64,000 bases of DNA from Sinorhizobium numidicum (GCF_029892045.1 NZ_CP120368.1:184001-248000), one strand, 5' to 3'. Shown: positions 7,732 through 16,403, counted from the stretch's first letter. Notes: generated by a model not told the origin, from the sequence alone. Numbers and translations: made by a program.

Positions 7732-8888
7732 CTGCGAAAAAGAAGATCACCGGAGCGCGGATTTTCGACGGCATCGATTGGCATGACGGCGCCGCCCTCT
7801 TGATCGAGGCGGGGCATGTCAAGGCGATCGTTTCCGCACGCGGCGCGGCAGCCGACGCCGAGACAATAGATGCGCGCGGTCTGCTGCTGGTGCCGGGCTT
7901 CATCGATCTGCAGGTGAATGGCGGCGGCGGCGCGCTTCTCAATGAACAGCCGACCCTCGACGGCATACGGCAGATCTGCGCGGCACATGCGAAATTCGGC
8001 ACGACGGCGCTGTTGCCGACGCTGATCACCGACAGGCGGGAAGTAAGAACCGCTGCCATTCAAGCCGGTCTCCAGGCGAAGGCCGCCGCCGTGCCGGGCT
8101 TCCTCGGCCTGCATCTCGAGGGCCCGCATCTTTCGGTCGCGCGCAAGGGAGCCCACGACCCGTCGCTGATCCGGCCGATGGGCGATGCGGACCTCGCGGA
8201 AATGCTGGCTTGCGCACGGACGCTCGGCTGCCTGATGGTAACAGTCGCTCCGGAAAACGCGACGAGAGAGCAGGTGGGCGCGCTTGCCGAGGCCGGTGTC
8301 GTCGTCAGTCTCGGCCATACGGATGTCGGCTTCGAGACGGCCTGCAGCTACGCCAAGGCAGGAGTTCGCACCATCACCCATCTCTTCAATGCGATGAGCG
8401 GGCTCGGCCACCGCGAACCGGGCGTCGTCGGCGCGGCGCTTGCGACCGGAACGTTGCATGCTGGCATGATCGCCGACGGTTTCCATGTCGCCCCGGCCTC
8501 GATGGGCATAGCGCTTCGAGGCAAACAGGGGCCGGGACAAATCTTCCTGGTGACCGATGCGATGTCGCCGCTCGGCACCGATCAGACGAGTTTCCGCCTC
8601 AACGGCCGTGAAATCCTGCGCCATGGCGGGCGGCTGACGCTGGCCGACGGTACTCTCGCAGGCGCTGACATCGACATGCTGTCCTCCGTCCGCTTCGTGC
8701 ATGAGAAGCTCGGCCTGCCGATCGAGGAAGCGATCCGCATGGCATCCGCCTATCCGGCCGATGTGATGGGTATCTCGTCCCACATGGGCAGACTTTTGCC
8801 CGGAACGGACGCCGACTTCGTACTGCTGACGCCGGAGCTCGGCATGGAGTCGACCTGGATCGGAGGCGAGCGGGCATTCTCGGCCTAA
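7728..8888 (+). CDS. nagA: N-acetylglucosamine-6-phosphate deacetylase
   Basis: NagA removes acetate from GlcNAc-6-phosphate to give GlcN-6-phosphate. The 386-aa amidohydrolase has the metal ligands in HLEGPHLS (Glu), SLGHTDVG (His) and ITHLFNAMSG (His), and the catalytic Asp in VTDAMSPLG. The early PGFIDLQVNGGGG stretch is also typical. It is the last gene of the operon and starts within the stop codon of the SIS gene. Product flow in this cluster: MurQ and the kinase make GlcNAc-6-P, NagA deacetylates it, and the SIS protein deaminates it. Confidence 0.95.
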   Translation: MTAKKKITGARIFDGIDWHDGAALLIEAGHVKAIVSARGAAADAETIDARGLLLVPGFIDLQVNGGGGALLNEQPTLDGIRQICAAHAKFGTTALLPTLITDRREVRTAAIQAGLQAKAAAVPGFLGLHLEGPHLSVARKGAHDPSLIRPMGDADLAEMLACARTLGCLMVTVAPENATREQVGALAEAGVVVSLGHTDVGFETACSYAKAGVRTITHLFNAMSGLGHREPGVVGAALATGTLHAGMIADGFHVAPASMGIALRGKQGPGQIFLVTDAMSPLGTDQTSFRLNGREILRHGGRLTLADGTLAGADIDMLSSVRFVHEKLGLPIEEAIRMASAYPADVMGISSHMGRLLPGTDADFVLLTPELGMESTWIGGERAFSA

Positions 8889-8941
8889 GCGGCAAGAGCT
8901 CCGTGCGTCATTTCAGGTGCAGAAAAGCGTCCGTTTCAAGC

Positions 8942-9682
8942 TTATGCAGTAGGAGCCTGCAGCGCGTTCAACCGCGCCTTCATCGCTCTGACAGTTGCCG
9001 TATCCGTGCGGCGACGGTCAGCCGAGGCGAAGCCCATTTCGACTAGCCGGCTGTCTTTAGCCGGCTCATGAACGGAACAGGACGAGTGAACCTCGGTAAC
9101 CGCGAGCCTTGGCAGCAGCACGTCGACGCTGTCGATGGCAATACCGGAGCCGGGCATTATGGAAATCCGGCCCGCCGCCAGCTCCACGAGCTGCGCCAGC
9201 GTGTCGATCGCTTCCGGCGCGCTCTTCGCACCGCCCGAGGTGAGGATGCGTTCGAAACCGAGGTCCACCGCGATCGACACCGCTTCGGCGAAATCCGGCA
9301 CTAGGTCGAAGGCGCGATGTAAGGTGAGGCCCAGCCCGGCTGCGTGACCGGTCAACTTGCGGAGCATTCGCTCGTCCAGCCGGCCGTCGGGCAGCGACGT
9401 TCCGAGCACGACGCCCGCAAGCCCGGCCTCCCGAGTTGCATCGATGTCGCGGCGCATGATGTCGAGCTCGGCGCGGCCGAAGACGAAATCCCCGGGGCGA
9501 GGGCGAATCATCGCATAGACGGGCACTGGCGGCGGACCGGCGAACGTCATCAGCCCGGCGCTTGGCGTCAGTCCTCCGACGGCAAGCGCGGAACAGAGTT
9601 CTATGCGGTCCGCGCCGCCGTCAATCGCCGCGGCCAGTCCGTCCGCGTCGTCGACGCAGACCTCGAGAAGGAGACCCTTCAT
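8942..9682 (-). CDS. cutC: CutC-family TIM-barrel protein
   Basis: CutC homologue of 246 aa with the typical start LLEVCVDDADGLAAAIDGGADRIELC and a TIM-barrel pattern ending in GSGIAI and EVHSSC. The family was named for copper homeostasis, but that role is disputed. Here it is the last gene of an operon with an amidase and a ROK sugar kinase, all coupled by ATGA overlaps, and it converges on nagA. That context fits a carbohydrate or amino-sugar enzyme better than copper handling. It could still be an unrelated hitch-hiker. Confidence 0.92.
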   Translation of the reverse strand: MKGLLLEVCVDDADGLAAAIDGGADRIELCSALAVGGLTPSAGLMTFAGPPPVPVYAMIRPRPGDFVFGRAELDIMRRDIDATREAGLAGVVLGTSLPDGRLDERMLRKLTGHAAGLGLTLHRAFDLVPDFAEAVSIAVDLGFERILTSGGAKSAPEAIDTLAQLVELAAGRISIMPGSGIAIDSVDVLLPRLAVTEVHSSCSVHEPAKDSRLVEMGFASADRRRTDTATVRAMKARLNALQAPTA

Positions 9683-10590
9683 GCGCCTCTCCGTTCGAAG
9701 CCGAGCAGCGCCGCGCCGATCAGGCCCGGTTCCAACCGGCATTCCCCTGGCACCACCAGCGGCCGGTCGAACCGCCTGAGGATACGGCTGCGCACTCTTC
9801 GGTCGATTTCGGCTAGTAAAGCCTGGGCATTGGAAAGCCCGCCGCCGACGGGCACGATCGTCGCGCCGGTTATGTTGATCACCAGCGCCAGCGGCGAGCT
9901 CAGCAGATCGACGAAGACATCGATCGTCCGCGCCGCTTCCTCGCTGCCTGCCTGCCAGGCTTCGATAATCTCGTGGCTGGAGAGCGTCTTGCCGTGAACC
10001 GTTTCGTGGAGCCGTTCCAGTCCGCGCGCGCCGCCGACGGTGTCGACGCAGCCGCGCTGTCCGCAGCCGCAATCGAAGAGGGGTATGGCAATGGCCGGAT
10101 CCCCTGCCTTGGCGGCGACGACCGGGCCATGCCCCCATTCGCCGGCAAAGCCGCCATCGGCGTTGATCAGCCTGCCGTCGACCACGAGGCCGCCGCCGAC
10201 GCCGGTGCCGAGGATTGCGCCGAAAACGATGCGATGGGCGCGCCCAGCACCGACGCCCGCTTCCGCGAGCGCAAAACAATCGGCATCGTTGGCGATGATC
10301 ACCGGCAGGTGCAACGCCGCCTCGAGCTCGGCGGCAAGCTCACGCCTGTCGATGCAGGGGATATTGGCGCATTTGATCCGGCGCGTTTCCGGGTCGATGA
10401 CCCCAGTGATCGAGATGGCGATCCGATCCGGCAGGCCGCCCGCTTCGTCCACCACCGATTCCAGGGTTTCGACGAAGCCACGAAAATCGTCGAGCGGCGT
10501 CGTTCGCCGCGGCAGGGGGAATATTCTTTCCGGCGAATGAGTGACGGCACCCTTGATCGCTGATCCGCCGATATCGAAGCAGATGATCAT
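9679..10590 (-). CDS. ROK-family sugar kinase
   Basis: Cytoplasmic hexose kinase of the ROK family, 303 aa. It has the phosphate loop FDIGGSAIKGAV, the ATP-site GTGVGGGLVVDG, the substrate motif GEWGHGP, and the zinc-binding CGCGQRGCVDTVGG, where Asp stands in the position usually held by Glu after GC. Likely substrates are GlcNAc, ManNAc or glucose. It is the second, structurally unrelated sugar kinase within 6 kb (the other is BadF-type). It overlaps the amidase upstream and cutC downstream by 4 bp each. Its being a repressor is excluded by the lack of an N-terminal HTH. Confidence 0.9.
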   Translation of the reverse strand: MIICFDIGGSAIKGAVTHSPERIFPLPRRTTPLDDFRGFVETLESVVDEAGGLPDRIAISITGVIDPETRRIKCANIPCIDRRELAAELEAALHLPVIIANDADCFALAEAGVGAGRAHRIVFGAILGTGVGGGLVVDGRLINADGGFAGEWGHGPVVAAKAGDPAIAIPLFDCGCGQRGCVDTVGGARGLERLHETVHGKTLSSHEIIEAWQAGSEEAARTIDVFVDLLSSPLALVINITGATIVPVGGGLSNAQALLAEIDRRVRSRILRRFDRPLVVPGECRLEPGLIGAALLGFERRGA

Positions 10591-11948
10591 GCCTCGCCCC
10601 GGATAATCGCTTCGGCGGCGAGGGCCGCGCTCAGCAGCCGGTCGTCCTGATGATGCGGCGCGGAGAGCAGCAAGCCGGCCGGCATGCCGGCCGCCCCCGT
10701 GCCGCAGGGAATGGACACGCCGCAGAAATCCAGGAAATTGCCGATTAGCGTGTTGCGGAGCGTCTTTGCATTGGTTTTGAAGAAGAGATCGTCGTCGCCA
10801 AGAAGCGGCGCGAGCGGCGGGGCCACATGCGGCAATGTCGGGTGCGCGATCAGTTCGCCGGTTTTGAGGCTTTCGACCGTTTCGTGGATCAACCGGCCGC
10901 GGGCGTCGAGAAGGGCGATGTAGTCGCTGACGGTGATTTTTTCGCCGAGGCGCGCCCGAGCGACGACGCGCGGATCGATGCGTGCCGCTTCAGGGCCCGC
11001 CAGGCGCTCGCGGTGGAGGGCATAGGCCTCCGCAGTCACCAGCGCGCCGTGGCGCGCCATCAGATCGAAAACCGCGGCGAAACTCGGGAAGGACTGGCGC
11101 CTGACCTTGGCGCCGGCCGCCTCGAGCCTTCTGATCGCCGCCTCGAAGGCTGCGACAACCTCCGACTCGGCTTCGTCGAAGACGACGCTCTCGGGAACGA
11201 CGATGGAAAGATCGGCGACCTCTGCGCGGCGGATTACCGGCGCCGTCAGGCCGTGCATGGCCGCGTCCGCCCATACGGCATCCTGCACGGCATTGCAAAG
11301 GGACCCAAGCGAATCGAGGCTTGTGGCGAGCGGGAAGACGCCCTTCATCGAATAGCGCCCGCGCGTTGCCTTGTAGCCGACGATGCCGGTCATTGCGGCC
11401 GGAATGCGCACCGAACCGCCGGTGTCGGTGCCGATCGCAAGCGGCACCAGACCGGCCGCGACCGCAGCGGCCGAGCCGGCGGAGGAACCGCCGGGAATAC
11501 GGTGGACATCCGCCGATGCCGGATTGCGAGGTGTGCCATAGTGCGGATTGATGCCGAGCCCGGAGAAGGCGAACTCGTTCATATTGGTGCGGCCGACACT
11601 GATCATGCCGGCGGCGGCAAGAGCGCCGACGACGGTGGCGTCGGCTTTCGCCGGTGGATTGCCCCTGAAAACGGCGGAACCCGCGGTCGTGACGGTTCCG
11701 GCAAGATCGAACAGGTCCTTCCAGGCGACGGGCAGGCCATCGAGCAGCCCGAGCGAACGCCCGGCCTTGAGGCGCTCGGACGCGGCCTTCGCTTCCTGCG
11801 CCGCGCGGTCGCGCGTCAGGCCGACGAAAATCGAGTGGTCGGCGTGGCTCTCTATCCGGGTCAGGGTGTCTTCCGCGAGTGCGATAGGATCGAGTTGGCC
11901 CGATTGCACGAGAACGGCGAGGCTCGCGAGCGTTTTTTGATTGGTCAT
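10587..11948 (-). CDS. Amidase (amidase-signature family)
   Basis: Amidohydrolase of 453 aa with the Ser-cisSer-Lys triad: lysine in LPVAWKDLFDLAG (about residue 76), and the signature PGGSSAGSAAAVAAG followed by GTDTGGSVRIPAAM (about 145-180). Start chosen at ATG 11948 (MTNQKTL); the longer open frame upstream runs through a RIME2 repeat and is not coding. First gene of the amidase-ROK-cutC operon. The substrate is unknown; an N-acyl or carboxamide compound that yields the sugar for the kinase is possible. Family members also include indoleacetamide hydrolases and allophanate hydrolases. Confidence 0.9.
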   Translation of the reverse strand: MTNQKTLASLAVLVQSGQLDPIALAEDTLTRIESHADHSIFVGLTRDRAAQEAKAASERLKAGRSLGLLDGLPVAWKDLFDLAGTVTTAGSAVFRGNPPAKADATVVGALAAAGMISVGRTNMNEFAFSGLGINPHYGTPRNPASADVHRIPGGSSAGSAAAVAAGLVPLAIGTDTGGSVRIPAAMTGIVGYKATRGRYSMKGVFPLATSLDSLGSLCNAVQDAVWADAAMHGLTAPVIRRAEVADLSIVVPESVVFDEAESEVVAAFEAAIRRLEAAGAKVRRQSFPSFAAVFDLMARHGALVTAEAYALHRERLAGPEAARIDPRVVARARLGEKITVSDYIALLDARGRLIHETVESLKTGELIAHPTLPHVAPPLAPLLGDDDLFFKTNAKTLRNTLIGNFLDFCGVSIPCGTGAAGMPAGLLLSAPHHQDDRLLSAALAAEAIIRGEA

Positions 11949-12357
11949 TGCATCTCCCTGGGCAGCACGCCCGCGTTCCCGTGACGGGATGCGGATTCTG
12001 TCTTCCGCTCTAGAGCGGGATGAGAAAAGTGTGTGCGGCTTTTCGCCCGCATCCCGCTCTGTCTTGTTAGAATCGATCACGTTTATGATTTTCGGTCGAT
12101 TCGACCGAAAATCATCGTGATCTAGCATATCGCCATGCGCCGTGTTTGCCAGCGTCCGCAGGTATCGAAACGTGCAAATCTCGCTTTCCGGGTGATTGCA
12201 AACTCGTGGTACGCGGCGCCAAACCATCGTTTCCGCGCGGCCGATTTTGATCATTGTCTCCTGCGCGGATCAAAGGCGCATTCGCAATTGTCTTGTCGCC
12301 GCGGATGCGCCTGCCTACATGCCTCCCGATCCACCTCGTCTATCAATGGAGACGGCC
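11949..12357. other. Intergenic region between divergent amidase and CysZ-like gene
   Basis: The only recognisable element is the RIME2 copy at 12008-12125. The remaining 230 bp before the CysZ-like gene show no gene, tRNA or terminator that I can support. Confidence 0.6.
12008..12125 (+). repeat. RIME2-type intergenic palindromic repeat
   Basis: Two successive palindromes: AGAGCGGGATG...CATCCCGCTCT, then GATCACGtttATGATTTTCGGTCGA...TCGACCGAAAATCATCGTGATC. The same layout occurs at 36160, 37662 and 63323. It sits in the amidase promoter region. Confidence 0.85.
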
Positions 12358-13095
12358 ATGATTACCGAAGCGGCGCGGCTTGCCTTCGCCAATCTTTTTG
12401 CGGCGGAGACCCGCGCAGTCTTCTGGAAGGTCATCGGCCTGACCTTGCTTGCACTGGTAGCGGTCTGGTTCGCCTTGCGCGAGGTGTTCGTTTGGCTTGC
12501 TCTGCCATGGATCGACGCGCTAATGCCCGGAACGCCGGATTGGGCGGGGTGGATCACCTTCGTCGTCGGCATTTTTGCAAGCCTCGGTCTGGCCCTAGCG
12601 CTGGCGCTTCTGCTCGCCCCGGTGACGGCGCTCATCGCCGGCTTCTTTCTCGATGACGTTGCCGAGGTGGTCGAGAAACGCGATTACCCGACCGAAGCGC
12701 CGGGTGCGCCGCTGCCTCTCGCAGAAGCAATCGTCGGATCGGCAAAATTTCTCGGCGTCGTTATCCTGGGCAACATCGCGGCCCTGCTGCTGTTGCTCGT
12801 ACCGGGGGTCAATCTCGTCGCCTTCTTCCTTGTGAACGGCTACCTGCTCGGGCGCGAATTCTTTGAGTTCGCCGCCATGCGCCATCGCCCGCCGTCAGAG
12901 GCGCGGCTCTTTCGCGTAAAGCACCGCTCCACTGTTTTCCTGGCGGGTTTGGTGTTGGCGGCGTTCCTTGCCGTGCCGCTGCTCAACCTGCTGACGCCGC
13001 TCTTTGCCGCCGGTATGATGGTGCATCTGCACAAGATGCTTTCCGCCCGCGATCCGGGGTTTTCCATGATTCGCAGCTCGGCGGCGGATGCATGA
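12358..13095 (+). CDS. CysZ/EI24-family membrane protein
   Basis: Integral membrane protein of 245 aa of the EI24/CysZ family; E. coli CysZ is a sulfate permease. It has four or more hydrophobic segments (VIGLTLLALVAVWFAL near residue 24; FVVGIFASLGLALALALLL; FLGVVILGNIAALLLLLVPG; VFLAGLVLAAFLAVPLL) and the family motif NGYLLGREFFEFAAMRH. ATG 12358 has GGAG six bases upstream; ATG 12346 lacks a ribosome site. Sulfate transport is the family expectation, not shown here; no cysteine-biosynthesis gene is nearby. Confidence 0.85.
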   Translation: MITEAARLAFANLFAAETRAVFWKVIGLTLLALVAVWFALREVFVWLALPWIDALMPGTPDWAGWITFVVGIFASLGLALALALLLAPVTALIAGFFLDDVAEVVEKRDYPTEAPGAPLPLAEAIVGSAKFLGVVILGNIAALLLLLVPGVNLVAFFLVNGYLLGREFFEFAAMRHRPPSEARLFRVKHRSTVFLAGLVLAAFLAVPLLNLLTPLFAAGMMVHLHKMLSARDPGFSMIRSSAADA

Positions 13096-13142
13096 ACGTC
13101 GCTTGACAACGCCTTTGATCTGGCCGATTGGCCGGCGGGATA

Positions 13143-13248
13143 CTACTGCAAGGTTGCTTAAATCGGAGCCGACTTAACGATAAAACCATGCAGCAACTCA
13201 ACGCGTTACAGCGGCCTTTGTGCGTCTGAAAGACGCACGGCGCTGTAG
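13143..13248 (+). repeat. RIME1-type repeat in front of slyX
   Basis: First palindrome diverged (TTAAATCGGAGCCGACTTAA), second palindrome intact (GTGCGTCTGAAAGACGCAC inside CAGCG...CGCTG). It ends 12 bp before the slyX start codon and its end lies next to the GGGGAG ribosome site. Confidence 0.85.
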
Positions 13249-13260
13249 GGGAGCAGCTTC

Positions 13261-13470
13261 ATGAGCGATGCAGACGACCGGATTACCCGTCTGGAGGAAA
13301 TGGTGGCGCACCAGGCCAAGACCATCGAAGAGCTTTCGGATCAACTGGCCGAGCAGTGGGTGGTGTTGGAGCAGACGCGTACGAAACTCGACCGCCTCAC
13401 CGAGCGCTTCCTGAGCCTGGAGGAACAGGCGCGCGACACGGTCCCGGTGACGCGACCTCCGCATTATTGA
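13261..13470 (+). CDS. slyX: SlyX-family small coiled-coil protein
   Basis: Small acidic coiled-coil protein of 69 aa. It has the SlyX pattern: ITRLEEMVAHQAKTIEELSD, then QTRTKLDRLTERF, and the conserved C-terminal PPHY. SlyX proteins are common in proteobacteria but have no defined function. The ATG has GGGGAG upstream; the RIME1 repeat sits in the 5' leader and would be part of the mRNA if the promoter lies further upstream. Confidence 0.85.
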   Translation: MSDADDRITRLEEMVAHQAKTIEELSDQLAEQWVVLEQTRTKLDRLTERFLSLEEQARDTVPVTRPPHY

Positions 13471-13479
13471 TCCTCTTGA

Positions 13480-13547
13480 GCGGATGAGGAAAAAAGTATG
13501 CGGGTTTTCCGCCCGCATCCCGTGCCTCAGCTTAGAATCGATCAATA
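13480..13547 (+). repeat. Partial RIME2-type repeat
   Basis: Contains the first RIME2 palindrome in decayed form (GCGGATGAGGAAAAAAG... CCGCATCCCG) and the start of the second half (GAATCGATCA), which then stops at the terminator. Confidence 0.65.
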
Positions 13548-13580
13548 AAAAAGCCGCCGGCTCCTGCGGGCCGGCGGCTT
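13548..13580 (-). terminator. Rho-independent terminator of the BMP protein gene
   Basis: On the minus strand a GC-rich stem AGCCGCCGGCC/GGAGCCGGCGGCTT is followed by TTTTTTATT, about 20 bp after the stop codon of the binding-protein gene. Strong stem plus T run is typical. Confidence 0.85.
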
Positions 13581-13601
13581 GTGATCGTCAGGTCGTGCAG
13601 A

Positions 13602-14594
13602 TCAGTACGGGCAGGTCTCGTCGGTCATATAGTCGTGCACCTGAACCTTGCCGGAGATAATGTCGGCTTTCACCTTCTCGACCGCATCGAGCATTTCCGG
13701 CGTGATCAGCGCCTTGTTGTGCTCGTCGAGGGCATAACCGACGCCGTCCTCCTTGAGGCCGAGATTGGAGACGCCGAATTCGAACTTGTCGTCCTTGGCC
13801 GCCGTGAAGGCGTCGTAGACGGCGACGTCGACGCGCTTCAGCATCGACGTCAGCACCTTACCCGGCTGCAGCATGTTCTGGTTGGAATCGACACCGATGC
13901 CGAGCTTGCCTGCATCCGCTGCCGCCTGCAGCACGCCGACACCGGTGCCGCCGGCGGCGTGATAGACGACGTCGGCGCCCTGGTCGATCTGGGATTTGGC
14001 GATTTCACCGCCCTTGACCGGGTCGTTCCACGCATCCGGCGTCGTGCCCGTATAGGCTTCCAATACCTTGACGTTCTCGCCCGTCGACTTGGCACCGCCG
14101 ACATAACCACAGGCGAACTTGTGGATCAGCGGGATGTCCATGCCGCCGACGAAGCCGACGGTCTTCGTCTTGGAGGCGAGGCCGGCGAGTACGCCGACGA
14201 GATAGGAGCCTTCCTGCTCCTTGAAGACGATCGATTTGACGTTCGGCTTTTCGACCACCATGTCGATGATCGCGAATTTCGTGTCCGGATATTCCGCCGC
14301 GATCTTCTCGAGCGATGCGGCCCAGTTGAAGCCCGCCATCACGATCGGGGTGTTGCCGTCGCTGGCAAAGCGGCGCAGCGCCTGTTCGCGCTGAGCGTCG
14401 TTGGCGATTTCGAATTCGCGGTATTCGATTCCGGATTCGGTCTTGAACTTTTCAGCGCCGTTGAAGGCCGCCTCATTAAAGGATTTGTCGAACTTGCCGC
14501 CGAGGTCGTAGATGATCGCCGGCTTGATGTCGGCAGCCAGTGCCGTCGCGGACATCATCGAGAAAGCAAAGAGACCGAGAATGGTTTTTTTCAT
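13602..14594 (-). CDS. BMP/Med-family ABC transporter substrate-binding protein
   Basis: Secreted binding protein of 330 aa with a signal peptide (MKKTILGLFAFSMMSATALA, cleavage near ALA-A). It is of the basic membrane protein (BMP/PnrA/Med) family, which binds purine nucleosides. Family motifs: YDLGGKFDKSFNEAAFNGAEKF near residue 29, GSYLVGVLAGLASKT near 126 and GFVGGMDIPLIHKFACGYVGG. No permease or ATPase gene lies next to it, so it is an orphan here; its transporter partner must be elsewhere in the genome. It has its own terminator and a long 5' region. Confidence 0.9.
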   Translation of the reverse strand: MKKTILGLFAFSMMSATALAADIKPAIIYDLGGKFDKSFNEAAFNGAEKFKTESGIEYREFEIANDAQREQALRRFASDGNTPIVMAGFNWAASLEKIAAEYPDTKFAIIDMVVEKPNVKSIVFKEQEGSYLVGVLAGLASKTKTVGFVGGMDIPLIHKFACGYVGGAKSTGENVKVLEAYTGTTPDAWNDPVKGGEIAKSQIDQGADVVYHAAGGTGVGVLQAAADAGKLGIGVDSNQNMLQPGKVLTSMLKRVDVAVYDAFTAAKDDKFEFGVSNLGLKEDGVGYALDEHNKALITPEMLDAVEKVKADIISGKVQVHDYMTDETCPY

Positions 14595-14947
14595 CGTGCA
14601 GCCCTGTTGTCGAAATTGATCTTATCGGGTCTCGCGGCGGTCAGGACGTGCCTTTCCACGGAGCCCGCCCCTCTCTTATTAAGGCTTGGGTGGGCGCATC
14701 CTTGCATGGCTTCGGCAAAAAAACACTTCAAAATTTTTCGGATGGTAAAAAAGATGCCGCCCTCGCGCGGAAGGCGGCAAATGCCGCTGCGGCAGCCCAC
14801 CGGAGCCTGCTGCATGTTTCCGTAAATCGGAGCCGATTTAAGGAAAAAACATGCAGCAGTTCAAAGCGCTACCGCGACTTTGTGCGTCTGAAAAGACGCA
14901 CGGCGCTGTAGCGGAAAGGGGTGCGCGCCGAGAACGCGTGGGATACG
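14595..14947. other. Intergenic region upstream of the BMP gene
   Basis: About 200 bp of leader and promoter region for the leftward BMP gene, then a RIME1 copy at 14808-14911 next to the msrA stop codon. No further gene is seen. Confidence 0.6.
14808..14911 (+). repeat. RIME1-type repeat
   Basis: Full-length copy: TGCATGTTTCC.. TAAATCGGAGCCGATTTA ..AAACATGCA, then GCGTCTGAAAAGACGC inside a GCGCTGTAG end. Confidence 0.9.
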
Positions 14948-15601
14948 TCAGCCGCCGATCGGGCAGCTGACGCCGGTGCCGCGAAGGCCGCAATAGCCGT
15001 CCGGGTTCTTGGCGAGATATTGCTGGTGATAATCCTCGGCAAAGTAGAACGGGCCGGCCATGCCGACCTCGGTGGTGATTTCGCCGCCGTGATCGAAGGC
15101 GGTCAGCGCCCTCTGGAATGCGTTGCGGGCAGCCTTGGCCTCGGCGAGCTGCTCTTCATCGTAGACATAGATTGCCGAGCGATAGGTCGTGCCGACGTCG
15201 TTGCCTTGGCGCATGCCCTGCGTCGGGTCGTGCTCCTCGAAGAAGGTCTTGAGCAGGCGCGCGAAGGAAGCCTTGGCCGGATCGTAGACGACCAAAACCA
15301 CTTCAGCATGGCCCGTCAGTCCCGTCGTCGTCTCCTGATAGGTCGGGTTCGGCGTCAGCCCGCCGGAGTAGCCAACCGCCGTCACATAGACTCCGGGAAT
15401 TTGCCAGAGCAGCCGTTCAGCGCCCCAGAAGCAGCCCATGCCGAAGAGCACCTTCTTCATCCCTTCCGGGTAAGGGCCCTTCAGCGGCCGCCCGGAGACG
15501 AAGTGCGTCGTTGCCGTCGGAATTTCCTCGTTGCGGCCCGGGAGCGCGGTCGCAGCATCGGGCAGGATGGTCTTCTTGTTGAACATGTCGATCAGAAACA
15601 T
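14948..15601 (-). CDS. msrA: Peptide methionine sulfoxide reductase A
   Basis: Repairs methionine-S-sulfoxide in proteins. The 217-aa protein carries the catalytic [13 protein letters not shown] motif (nucleophilic Cys near residue 56) after a ~45-residue N-terminal extension that is normal in long MsrA forms, and [19 protein letters not shown] near the end. A resolving cysteine is present in [13 protein letters not shown]. Start at ATG 15601 has AAGGAG eight bases upstream. It stands alone with a RIME1 repeat downstream. Confidence 0.95.
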   Translation of the reverse strand: MFLIDMFNKKTILPDAATALPGRNEEIPTATTHFVSGRPLKGPYPEGMKKVLFGMGCFWGAERLLWQIPGVYVTAVGYSGGLTPNPTYQETTTGLTGHAEVVLVVYDPAKASFARLLKTFFEEHDPTQGMRQGNDVGTTYRSAIYVYDEEQLAEAKAARNAFQRALTAFDHGGEITTEVGMAGPFYFAEDYHQQYLAKNPDGYCGLRGTGVSCPIGG

Positions 15602-15656
15602 CTGCGGCTCCTTTCATGGGCGCGAAGAGCGTTTGAGCGTCGGCCAAGCGGTCGGC

Positions 15657-15974
15657 TCAGGCGGCGAAACGTCCTGCCGCCGGCTTCTTCCTGTATCCCG
15701 CCATCCACAGGAGGAGGGCGGTGAGCAGAAACACGGCAAAGGCCGGCTGCATGAAAAGCCAGTGCAAGGCCTTGAGCCAAATGGCGGGCCCGGCACCCGT
15801 GCGTTGTAGCGATTGCACCCAGTTGAGCGCATCAGGCCCGAGCGCCGCTATGCCGTCGGCAAGCGGGGTCATCACCGGCGCGTACGCCGCCACCGACTGG
15901 ATCGCATCGACGGTTCCGGCAAGCACGGCTACGACGAGCGCGAGAAAACTTGCAAACCGCAGCAACAACCGCAT
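15657..15974 (-). CDS. Small two-helix membrane protein (hypothetical)
   Basis: Predicted protein of 105 aa with a hydrophobic N-terminal helix (LLRFASFLALVVAVLAGTV) and a second helix near the C-terminus (AFAVFLLTALLLWMAGY), followed by a basic tail. Between them lies a ~35-residue loop with LGPDALNWVQSL. The ATG at 15974 has AAGGGG upstream; an earlier in-frame start at 16007 is less likely. It resembles petite inner-membrane proteins common in rhizobia, but I do not recognise a named family. Confidence 0.65.
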   Translation of the reverse strand: MRLLLRFASFLALVVAVLAGTVDAIQSVAAYAPVMTPLADGIAALGPDALNWVQSLQRTGAGPAIWLKALHWLFMQPAFAVFLLTALLLWMAGYRKKPAAGRFAA

Positions 15975-16403
15975 CCGTCTACCCCTTGGCCGGGCTCCGC
16001 CCGACACGCGCCTGTTCGATCAATTTACCCCTGTGCGCCTGGCCTACTGCATGTTTCCCTGAATCGGAACCGATTTAAGGATGAAAACATGCAGCAATTC
16101 AAAAGTTCTACAGCGACCTTTGTGCGTCTGAAAAGACGCACGGCGCTGTAACGCAAGATGCGGGCGTAAAACCATTTCACACTTTTGCTCGGCTCGCTCA
16201 AAGAGATAGGCGTGTCGCTTATCAAGCGCAATGGCCACTTCGCGGGGGACATCTCACGACATGTCAACAATCTGTCAGAAACCAGTTGATCCCCAGCAAA
16301 TCATCGGTATATATCGCGCCCGACCGCCGGTTCTCGCCGGCGCGTTTTCGGAAGGGTTCGCCCTTCCCCATCCAGCCGGACTGACCATCGGCTGCAAAAG
16401 GAT
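15975..16403. other. Intergenic region upstream of tRNA-Ser
   Basis: Contains a RIME1 copy (16044-16151) and then about 250 bp without a gene. A possible promoter for the tRNA is TTGATC (16286) with TATATA (16308), spacing 16, but this is weak. Confidence 0.5.
16044..16151 (+). repeat. RIME1-type repeat
   Basis: Full-length copy with both palindromes (GAATCGGAACCGATTTA and GTGCGTCTGAAAAGACGCAC), lying between the small membrane protein and tRNA-Ser. Confidence 0.9.
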
